From assembly GCA_015490805.1 (NCBI GenBank), contig WFXC01000014.1, forward strand, positions 1-64,000: a DNA stretch of 64,000 bases, given 5' to 3'. The notes below the pieces were generated by a model that did not search any database, was not told the origin of the DNA, and saw nothing but the letters and a program-made list of their open reading frames with translations. Shown one piece after another: positions 1 to 7,795 of the stretch. Numbering within the stretch: the first letter of the stretch is position 1; each line of letters starts with the position of its first letter. This stretch comes from Candidatus Kapaibacterium sp. Lineage in GTDB: Bacteria; Bacteroidota; Ignavibacteria; Kapaibacteriales; WFXC01. The position numbers and the translations under genes are program-made.

Positions 1-4
1 GACA

Positions 5-700
5 TCACTTCTGCAACCACTCTTCCAAGGTCCTCCTTTCCATCGCATTCCCGGCAATCAGCACCACCACCTTATCCTTCCGCTCTTTGTACCGCTCCCA
101 CCCGCCACGAATCACCCGCCGCAAAACTGCTTTGATCGTCTCAAAATCCATCGGCTCCCCACTTGCTGCCTGCTCGGCAAGATACCCGGATTCGACAAAC
201 AACACGACCGTCTTTCCCGGTTGTTTCAACGCCGAATCAAGATGCCCTTTTACTGCTCTCTGCAAATTCTGTGTCCCTTTGATTATCTGCTTAATCTCCA
301 GAATCTCCTTAATCCTGCCACCCTCTTCCCGCCACCCATCTGCGTGCTTAAACGGCAAATACACCCCCGGCTCTCGCAGCACAATGTGCCAGTCAGTTAT
401 GCGCGCGATCTCCTTTGCCGCCTCCAGCTCTGGCATTAACTTCTTCTCCCACAACCGCCGTCGCATCTTCTCTGCCTGCTCCTGCGCATCCTGCCGGATC
501 ACCTTCTCAAGAAGCGCCTGCTTCATCGCTTCAATCCTTTCCGGCGTCATCTCCGCTTCCCGCGCTAACTGCTCCGCCCGCTCCGCTACCTGCTCCAGCA
601 GCAAGCGGATTTCGTCGCGCACATTCCGCGCCCCTCTGCCAAACTTCTGCGCCTCGGACTGGTACACCTCCACTCGCCCGCCGTTCGGGCATTCTGGCAC
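5..700 (-). CDS. Hypothetical protein with C-terminal CdiA-CT/BECR-like nuclease-type region
   Basis: 231-aa ORF. Coiled, charged N-terminus followed by 'EILEIKQIIKGTQNLQRAVKGHLDSALKQPGKTVVLFVESG', which resembles the ExK...N.ra...A...a..vvl pattern of contact-dependent toxin nuclease domains. Family call by eye. Confidence 0.5.
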   Translation of the reverse strand: MPECPNGGRVEVYQSEAQKFGRGARNVRDEIRLLLEQVAERAEQLAREAEMTPERIEAMKQALLEKVIRQDAQEQAEKMRRRLWEKKLMPELEAAKEIARITDWHIVLREPGVYLPFKHADGWREEGGRIKEILEIKQIIKGTQNLQRAVKGHLDSALKQPGKTVVLFVESGYLAEQAASGEPMDFETIKAVLRRVIRGGWERYKERKDKVVVLIAGNAMERRTLEEWLQK

Positions 701-709
701 TACATTCTA

Positions 710-940
710 CTGGGAGCGCCCCCTTTAGGGTGCAACGTTGCCGACTAAAGTCGGCGCTCCCAGTCAGCACAACCCTGCGTGGTTGCCCGTTATCCACGCA
801 CAGCCGTAGGGGCGACCGGCGGGTCGTCCACCGGGGAGCGCACACTTCAGTGTGCATTTTTGCCGACTAAAGCCGGCGCTCCCAGTTTACTTCAGTGTGC
901 ATCTTTTTATTCTTTGCCGACCGAAGTCGGTGCTCCCGGC
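710..940. repeat. Cluster of diverged short palindromic intergenic repeats (GCCGACTAAAGTCGGC / CTGGGAGCGCC...GGCGCTCCCAG / GCACACTTCAGTGTGC types)
   Basis: Copies at 710-763, about 833-885 and about 886-940. Inverted repeat 710-720/753-763, perfect 16-nt palindrome at 740-755, and near copies at 862-877 and 916-931. A separate GTAGGGGCGACCGGCGGGTCGTCC element lies at 806-829. Confidence 0.8.
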
Positions 941-1026
941 ACCACTGGATGGCTCCAACCGTGAGCCTTCCGTTTCTCCTATTCCCGCGCTGAGGAAAAG
1001 ATTGCTCGAATAACAGCGGCTATGCC

Positions 1027-2175
1027 TTAAGGAAGGAGGAGCAGCAATACCACAATGGCGGCAATGCTAGAGCGAGCAAGGCGGTACAGCGAGAGGGAGC
1101 GATGCTGCACATAGGTAATTCCCCAACTGGTGGCAAAGCACAGCGCTATGATTCCTGCTGCCATTGCAACTCCCTGCTCCAGTGACAACGAATGCGGGAA
1201 GCGGCGCGCCGGTCCATCCCACCACGCCGTACCGTAGAGCAGAATCAGATGGAAAATATACTGGAAAAACGCCTTCGAACTCAGCCGTGAAGCCTGTGGA
1301 TACCAGCGGAGCTTCTGCGGCAACAACCACCCACTCACCGCAACAAGTCCCAGAACGCTGGTGAAGCGGAAGAGAAAAAGGGACCACGAATTAGGATGCG
1401 ATCCGAGCCACGGGGTCAGCCAGGTAATTGAAGAATGGAACGTCGCAATACCCGCCACTGCACAGATCGCAAAGAGTGGTACGACCATCCTGCGATAATA
1501 CTGCGGGTGATGGTGCTGCGGCACAGACCAGAGCCAGGCACCAAACCATCCCCCCAGCAGCATATAGGCGGCATACGGAAACACGGGAAAGAATGATCCA
1601 TACGCAAAGCTGCAATACTGAGCGATGGGCATCGGGAGCCACTGGTGAACCGGCAGTATCGCCATTATCGGCGTTACGCCAACAATAGCAGAACCAGCGA
1701 TGAACGCCCATCGCCGATACTGCCTCACACTGGCAGTTGCAGCGAATATCAGAGTATTGAGTATCAAAGCTACGCCGATCAACTGCAAAATGTTCACCTT
1801 CCAGAACGACTGCCACACTGATGCCGACACATACGGCAAATGGTGCAGTGATCGCGCAGGTAGTACCAGCAGATACCCGATGAGGATTAAGGCGACTGCC
1901 CATCGGAAACGACGCCAGAGAATTGCAGGAAGCACTTTGCCGTGAGCATCCCGCTTGTTTGCATAGACCTGCACTACCCCGGATACCATCAGAAAAAGTG
2001 GCGCTGTGAAACCGCGGAATTCCTGCCATAGTGTCCACGGAAATGCCGCAAGCTGGTGGGGTGCCACCATCGACGTTACCGTATGCCCGAAGATCATCTC
2101 CACGATGGCGAACAGGCGCAGCAAATCAAACAGATACAACCGCTGCTGGGACCGTTGTACCACTGAAACGCTCAC
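1027..2175 (-). CDS. Multi-pass membrane acyltransferase-like protein (DUF1624 / heparan-alpha-glucosaminide N-acetyltransferase-like)
   Basis: N-terminal 'RLYLFDLLRLFAIVEMIFGHT' and many TM segments. A GTG start at 2175 overlaps the coaBC stop (GTGA), so the upstream ATG at 2235 is less likely. Confidence 0.65.
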   Translation of the reverse strand: MSVSVVQRSQQRLYLFDLLRLFAIVEMIFGHTVTSMVAPHQLAAFPWTLWQEFRGFTAPLFLMVSGVVQVYANKRDAHGKVLPAILWRRFRWAVALILIGYLLVLPARSLHHLPYVSASVWQSFWKVNILQLIGVALILNTLIFAATASVRQYRRWAFIAGSAIVGVTPIMAILPVHQWLPMPIAQYCSFAYGSFFPVFPYAAYMLLGGWFGAWLWSVPQHHHPQYYRRMVVPLFAICAVAGIATFHSSITWLTPWLGSHPNSWSLFLFRFTSVLGLVAVSGWLLPQKLRWYPQASRLSSKAFFQYIFHLILLYGTAWWDGPARRFPHSLSLEQGVAMAAGIIALCFATSWGITYVQHRSLSLYRLARSSIAAIVVLLLLLP

Positions 2176-3569
2176 TGCTCCTGCGCGTGTTGCCGTACGA
2201 TTTGCTCCACCTGATTGAGAATTACCTGAGCGCATTCCTGTTTGCTCATCGGCGGATATGATTGCACCCGCTCAGGCATCACGATGGTAATGGTATTTTT
2301 TCCCTCTCCGAATCCACTGTCTGGACGGTTGGCATAATTGAGGACTACGAAGTCGCAATTCTTTTTCTTCAGCTTTTCCTTTGCCGCCTCTACGCCGTCA
2401 TCCGTTTCCAGTGCAAAACCAACAACTACCTGATGCTGTCGCTTCGACTTTCCAACGGCTTCCAGAATATCCGGTGTTCGCTTCAACCGGAGTATCAGCT
2501 CCGATTTTCCCTCCTTCTTAAGTTTGGTTTCCGCTGATTCCACGGGAGTAAAATCAGCTACCGCTGCGGCGCCGATAAATACATCTGCTGTATCCCAATG
2601 CTGGAGCACAACCTGATACATTTCATCCGCTGTTTGTACTCGTACGACTTGCACACCATCCGGAGGCACCTGATGGGTTGGCCCGGACACCAGAATCACC
2701 TTTGCCCCTCGCCTCACCGCTTCTGCTGCCAGCGCATAGCCCATTGTCCCTGTCGCTGGATTGCCGATAAACCGAACAGGATCAATGGGTTCGTACGTCG
2801 GTCCGGCGGTGATCACAATCGTCTTCCCCCTCAAAACAGAATGGCGCCGCTGGAATTCTGTCCACTCCAGCTCTGTTTCGAATTGCCGCTGTTCCACCCT
2901 TTCCTCCAGCGTTTCCGTCGGCTGTTCCAGAAGGGTTTCAAGTGAACTTTTCTCCTGTTGTGCTGCTGGCTGCTCTCGCTGCTGCTGAAGATCACTTCCG
3001 GACAGGTGATGTACGCCCGAACGTTGCTGGAGTAACTGCTCTGCGAATGCAACAATAGCCTCAATTTGGGGCAAGCGTCCAACACCTTCCAGACCACTGG
3101 CTAAAGCCCCTTCTTCTGGCATCAAGAAGTGCACTCCCCATTGCTGCAAAGTAGCAACTTTATGGCGGGTAACAGGATGTTTCCACATTTCCACATCCAT
3201 CGCTGGCACGCATCCCAGCGGCGTTGTAGCAGGCAGGGACAGAGCTGTCAGAGTCACAGGCGTATCAGCAATACCCCCGACCAGCTTCCCCAGGGTCGTC
3301 AAAGAAACTGGAGCGATGATCATCACATCTGCCCATTGTGCCCAGTGAACATGCCACGAAGCTGCCGGTTGCAGCCGGGGGTCAAAAGAATCCACCGGGA
3401 CCAGCGTATGCGTCAAATTCTCCAGCACCAGCGGAGACACAAACCGGGCAGCCGTTGGCGTCAACACGACCCGCACCTGCCAGTCTGCCCGCTGTAAATC
3501 TCGAACCAGCCAGGGAACTTTGTATGCGGCAATGCTCCCACTGACCCCTAAAAGGATGCGTTTGCTCAT
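2172..3569 (-). CDS. coaBC: Bifunctional phosphopantothenoylcysteine decarboxylase / phosphopantothenate-cysteine ligase
   Basis: 'MSKRILLGVSGSIAAYK' flavoprotein motif; 'VITAGPTYEPIDPVRFIGNPATGTMGYALA' CoaB motif. Start chosen at the internal ATG. Confidence 0.95.
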   Translation of the reverse strand: MSKRILLGVSGSIAAYKVPWLVRDLQRADWQVRVVLTPTAARFVSPLVLENLTHTLVPVDSFDPRLQPAASWHVHWAQWADVMIIAPVSLTTLGKLVGGIADTPVTLTALSLPATTPLGCVPAMDVEMWKHPVTRHKVATLQQWGVHFLMPEEGALASGLEGVGRLPQIEAIVAFAEQLLQQRSGVHHLSGSDLQQQREQPAAQQEKSSLETLLEQPTETLEERVEQRQFETELEWTEFQRRHSVLRGKTIVITAGPTYEPIDPVRFIGNPATGTMGYALAAEAVRRGAKVILVSGPTHQVPPDGVQVVRVQTADEMYQVVLQHWDTADVFIGAAAVADFTPVESAETKLKKEGKSELILRLKRTPDILEAVGKSKRQHQVVVGFALETDDGVEAAKEKLKKKNCDFVVLNYANRPDSGFGEGKNTITIVMPERVQSYPPMSKQECAQVILNQVEQIVRQHAQEQ

Positions 3570-3763
3570 CCACACTCCCCTTCCTGCCAAACTGCTTTGC
3601 CTGTCTCAATCCAGACACAGGCAGCAGACAGGACGAGCATTGCTGCTGCCTCGTTTATCGACAGAGCTCCCATAATAACTTCGCGCTCTCGGATCGTCCT
3701 TACTTTCCATCTGTCTCCCTTGTGCAAGTACGACCCAATTTCTGCCGGCACTTGTGTTCGCAC
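3566..3763 (-). CDS. Small hypothetical protein possibly coupled to coaBC
   Basis: 65-aa ORF whose TGA overlaps the coaBC ATG (ATGA). No recognised family; may be spurious. Confidence 0.25.
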   Translation of the reverse strand: MRTQVPAEIGSYLHKGDRWKVRTIREREVIMGALSINEAAAMLVLSAACVWIETGKAVWQEGECG

Positions 3764-3943
3764 TGCGCTGGCTCTCCATTCTGCGGATACGATCGACGGT
3801 GCTGGGGAGCGATCTTGCTCGCATTGGTACTATGCTGGTTCCCCATCCTCCTTTTTCCTCTCTGCCAGCCAATGGCACAGTTTCTGTCTCTTCTTTCCCT
3901 GAACTGATAATCGTCGCTAACCAGCTCTGAATTTCTCAAAAAC

Positions 3944-3972
3944 AAAAAAGCACCAGCAATTCACTGGTGCTT
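3944..3972 (-). terminator. Rho-independent terminator downstream of rpoZ
   Basis: On the minus strand: AAGCACCAG-TGAATTG-CTGGTGCTT followed by T-rich TTTTGTTTTTG. Confidence 0.8.
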
Positions 3973-4009
3973 TGCACAACCGCTGCAAAAACGAAAGCTT
4001 CGCCTGATT

Positions 4010-4381
4010 TCACCGGCGATACCGACGCCGTCCTCGCCGACGGCCACGACGAATACGTCGACGTTGCGGCTCTTCCTTCTCTTCGATGCGGAACTTCAAT
4101 CTGTCTTCCAGGAATTCCTTCATTGCCAGGATGGTCGGCTTGGGAATGGTATCAAATTCTTTGGAGATTTCTAATTGTTCGTGATCAATCGTATCATCTT
4201 CGTCATCGGAATTCTCTCCACCAAGTTCCAGGTAGGGTGCCAACTTAGCATAAATATGCTCCTTAATTTCCGCCATAATGCCGTTGGCACGTTTGGAAAT
4301 CGCCACCAGCGAAGCATAAACACCGTGTTCCTGAGCGGCTTTGCGACGAACTTCAATTGGATTGACACTATAACCCCGCAT
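4010..4381 (-). CDS. rpoZ: RNA polymerase omega subunit with Arg-rich C-terminal tail
   Basis: 'GVYASLVAISKRANGIMAEIKEHIYAKLAPYL' and 'EQLEISKEFDTIPKPTILAMKEFLEDRLKFR' match Bacteroidetes-type RpoZ. ATG at 4381 preceded by GGAGAGG. Ends RRRIRRGRRRGRRRYRR. Confidence 0.85.
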   Translation of the reverse strand: MRGYSVNPIEVRRKAAQEHGVYASLVAISKRANGIMAEIKEHIYAKLAPYLELGGENSDDEDDTIDHEQLEISKEFDTIPKPTILAMKEFLEDRLKFRIEEKEEPQRRRIRRGRRRGRRRYRR

Positions 4382-4597
4382 GGCCTCTCCGTTTTTATAC
4401 TCCAAAACGCGGTCTTTGACGATCGGTATTAGAAATTGTTGAAATGCAAGCAAACCAGCAATGCTTCCCACTATGCTTTGCTATCCGTGACCCACTCCAC
4501 ACTTTTACGCCCTTCTGCTCTCCTCTGCCAGTGACAATTTCAGGGAGCAAACAGCACTGTTACCACAACGACACCAACTTCTCAACAGCTTCTCTTG

Positions 4598-6034
4598 CTA
4601 CAGCGTCAGACGCAAAACTGGAGATAGCATAAAAAAGTTCTTTACCTCAAACGGATAAGCATCACGCAGTGGTGTGGCGTATTTGCCCTCCAGATAGAGC
4701 CAGCGTCCAACAATGGGTAAATACCCGTGCACCAGCAGGATCTGGTTAGAAAATTGAACGCTAACGCCGAACGGATACGAAGATTGATGCCGATACTCTA
4801 AGCGAGCATAGAGCCAATCCAGAAATTCATCCGGATGATAGGTTCGCAGCCCGGCGATGCCGGAGCGCTGCAAACGGACAACACCGCTGGTATCACGAAC
4901 CACTGCCATTTCCTGAATTTCAGCGTAGCTAACGCCCAAATCCAGACGGAAGAAGTTTTCCGGTGCAGCTGGATTGATCCACCAGTGATAAAACAATGCT
5001 ACCTGCCCCGTACTCCGCAGCAATGGGGCAATACCGGTAATGCGCCGGGCAGGATCACCTCCCCGAATAAACTGCACGCCAGAACGCTGGTAGTTTGCAT
5101 ACGTTGTTGGGTTGATCTGTTGTCCATCTGCGCTTTGCAACGGAATTTCGATGTTCGTCCGGACACCAAAGGCAGGATGGAGCGGCAGAAAGAACTCAAA
5201 GCCCCCGACAATTTTGCCACCCGGTCCAGCATTGAGCCGGCGAGCAGGAACAAATTCAAACAGTGTATTCTTAGGATTCAAACCGCTGGTTAAGCGGTAT
5301 CCACCACCCAAATAAGCATTGAGCAGAAACGGAATCGCCTTGTGGGTTTGCATATCCGTATTCACAATCAGGGGACGTTTCAGCAAAATCTTTGCTTCGC
5401 CTGCCGACCAGAAGTGATACCCCACTTCATCGGTCCCCAATTTTGCTCGCAACCAGAACCCGGAATCTCCAATTTTCAATCCCTGTTCAAAAACGGACAG
5501 CGTAAAGGCGTGATCCACATCAGTTGGTTCCAGGAAATTGATAATCGCTTCCGCCTGTGCTTCGGTAGGCGGAATTTCCGGTGGAATATCTTCGTAGCAA
5601 TACGTTCGTTTACCATCTGCCGGTTCCCCTTTGTAAGGACCGGAATACACAACATCACCACTAATAATTGCTGCCAGCCGCTCCATATAAGCATCGATTT
5701 CCGATGCGACCATCTTTTCACTGCCACACTCCACCAGCAGCAGTGTATAGGGCATTCCCGGCTCCACTTTCGGAGCGGCGGTGATGATAATGTTGTTCAT
5801 ATCCAGATTTTCTTTGGGATAACCAAAAAGCAGAAAGGTCTGGTAAATCTGGATCTGCAAATCCCGCTCGCAAATTCGCCAGCGAGGGAAATATTTGACA
5901 ATATTCGTGTCGATCGTTTTTAATGCTGCAACAAGCTCTTTGCGATCTACCACCTGGGCAGAGAGCGACGAAAGCATAGCAATTGCAAACAAACCGATCC
6001 CGAGGAATACTACCAATACTTTCTGCATCTTCAT
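4598..6034 (-). CDS. Secreted/outer-membrane hypothetical protein (paralogue of next gene)
   Basis: Signal peptide 'KVLVVFLGIGLFAIAMLSSLSAQ', aromatic-rich beta-strand C-terminal half ending '...SPVLRLTL'. Confidence 0.6.
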   Translation of the reverse strand: MKMQKVLVVFLGIGLFAIAMLSSLSAQVVDRKELVAALKTIDTNIVKYFPRWRICERDLQIQIYQTFLLFGYPKENLDMNNIIITAAPKVEPGMPYTLLLVECGSEKMVASEIDAYMERLAAIISGDVVYSGPYKGEPADGKRTYCYEDIPPEIPPTEAQAEAIINFLEPTDVDHAFTLSVFEQGLKIGDSGFWLRAKLGTDEVGYHFWSAGEAKILLKRPLIVNTDMQTHKAIPFLLNAYLGGGYRLTSGLNPKNTLFEFVPARRLNAGPGGKIVGGFEFFLPLHPAFGVRTNIEIPLQSADGQQINPTTYANYQRSGVQFIRGGDPARRITGIAPLLRSTGQVALFYHWWINPAAPENFFRLDLGVSYAEIQEMAVVRDTSGVVRLQRSGIAGLRTYHPDEFLDWLYARLEYRHQSSYPFGVSVQFSNQILLVHGYLPIVGRWLYLEGKYATPLRDAYPFEVKNFFMLSPVLRLTL

Positions 6035-6048
6035 TGCTCACGACCCTT

Positions 6049-7731
6049 TTAAAAGTTCAACACAAAGCTCAATGAGGGAATAAACACGCTTTTGTTCTCC
6101 CACGGATGGGGATCCCGGAAAGCAACGATGTACGCCTTTGCATCCAGGCGCACCGCAACTTGAGCAATAATAGGAACCTGGAGCCAGGCACCGAAAGACA
6201 ATGCTTCGTCAAAGTACTGTATGCTGCCACCAAAAGGCGTGGGGAATTTTCGCGCCATATACTCCAGCCGTCCGGAAATACCACCAATCGTTTCGGTCTT
6301 CGCACGCCGGAACACCACCTTGACATCCTCACGTGGATCCTCAGGCTGCTTGAGCTGATACCGCCAGTACTCCAGTGCATAGACAGTTGCTCCAAGACCC
6401 AGACGCAGTAAGTGATCTTCATCAATGGTCATCCCAAAGGTGTAATGCAATTGCCCGTGCGCGCGGATCAGGTAATCATTATCAGCAGGATCTTCGCGGA
6501 ACGTCAAGGGATCGGTATTCCGATTTTTGTAAGGACTGGGCTGTGCGTCATCGAAAACATAACTAAATCCCAGATGGAAAACACCACTGCGAGGAATCAG
6601 GCGAATGGGGAAATCAAACATCCCCTGCACGCCCCAGCCAGCATACGTCAGCTTTCGCTCCTGTCCCAGCGTGGATGCCAGCGATGCCCAACCGGAAGTT
6701 GGCAGCACTACGCCCAACTGAACATTTTGCCACATTGCCATCACTGCCAGGCGTTCACTCCACAGCGAAGGATAATTGATTTCCTCCAGTCCATAGCGAA
6801 CAGCCAGTCCATATTCGGGCAGGGTTTCATTAAACACAAACAAGCCTTCAGCTAAGGTTGCTGAATCCAGATCTTCCGGAACCGGATAACGTCGATAGCT
6901 AATGACATCGTAACTCAGCCGCACTTCCTGGGGTCGGGCATAGTCCAGTGCCTGCCCTTCCGATACCCGCATATATCGTTGAATATCAACATCAGATGGA
7001 TCGTCTGGCGAGATTTCCAGCGGCTCGCTGACTCCATACACCTTTGGCGCAAAGTTCGTGAAGATATCGCCGATACCCTGCGCTTCCGCCGTTACATTCC
7101 GCACTGCCCCCTGCACAATCGCATTTTCCAGATACTCGTACAGGGTACTGGCACCATACGACGTATCCAGCGTCATACTCCGCAACTCATCGATGGTATA
7201 GATGTCATCCTCCTGGACAGCACGCAAATTATCCTCTACATACGCTTTGCCGCGGGAAGACACAATCATTGCAATGATGACGGGCGGAAAGTTTTCCTTT
7301 GATTCCCTGGTCGTAACAATATACACATTTTCAATCCGCTTACTTGGTCCCTGCAACCGCCGGATTGCTTCCTCTAAAGCTGCATCCACCGCCGGTGTCA
7401 GGTCTACCCCCTGATTCATCAATTGCTGAATCGCTCGACTTTTCACGCCACCACTCAGCCGTGCTGCTCGCTCTACAGCAGTGCGCAAAGCAGGATCGAG
7501 CGTATCCAGCGCTGCTGTATTCCCACCGCCTCCTGCTTCCTGTATTAGTAATTTTCGCACATTTGACAGCGTTGGATTACGCAAATCGTACAGCGAAATC
7601 ATCCCATACCGCCAGTTCTTAAAATACTTCAGGATCGACTTCAGCTCATTCTGTGCTGGCAATTCCGCCACATTCATCATCAACAAAGCACACAGCAGCG
7701 TCAAAAAAGCGCTCCGTTGAAAAATTCTCAT
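6049..7731 (-). CDS. Secreted/outer-membrane hypothetical protein (paralogue of previous gene)
   Basis: Signal peptide 'FLTLLCALLMMNVAELPAQ'; barrel-like C-terminus '...SVFIPSLSFVLNF'. Shares the 'KYFxxWR' N-terminal layout with 4598-6034. Confidence 0.6.
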   Translation of the reverse strand: MRIFQRSAFLTLLCALLMMNVAELPAQNELKSILKYFKNWRYGMISLYDLRNPTLSNVRKLLIQEAGGGGNTAALDTLDPALRTAVERAARLSGGVKSRAIQQLMNQGVDLTPAVDAALEEAIRRLQGPSKRIENVYIVTTRESKENFPPVIIAMIVSSRGKAYVEDNLRAVQEDDIYTIDELRSMTLDTSYGASTLYEYLENAIVQGAVRNVTAEAQGIGDIFTNFAPKVYGVSEPLEISPDDPSDVDIQRYMRVSEGQALDYARPQEVRLSYDVISYRRYPVPEDLDSATLAEGLFVFNETLPEYGLAVRYGLEEINYPSLWSERLAVMAMWQNVQLGVVLPTSGWASLASTLGQERKLTYAGWGVQGMFDFPIRLIPRSGVFHLGFSYVFDDAQPSPYKNRNTDPLTFREDPADNDYLIRAHGQLHYTFGMTIDEDHLLRLGLGATVYALEYWRYQLKQPEDPREDVKVVFRRAKTETIGGISGRLEYMARKFPTPFGGSIQYFDEALSFGAWLQVPIIAQVAVRLDAKAYIVAFRDPHPWENKSVFIPSLSFVLNF

Positions 7732-7795
7732 TGTCCTCTGCCCTTCTTTATGTTGCTTTCCCCGTGTATCATTGCTTGCTACGAATCCACGTTAA

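Noticed and set aside
415-870. 151-aa Pro/Ala/Ser-rich plus-strand ORF
   Set aside because: Antisense to the toxin-like ORF and running into the palindromic repeats; low-complexity artefact.
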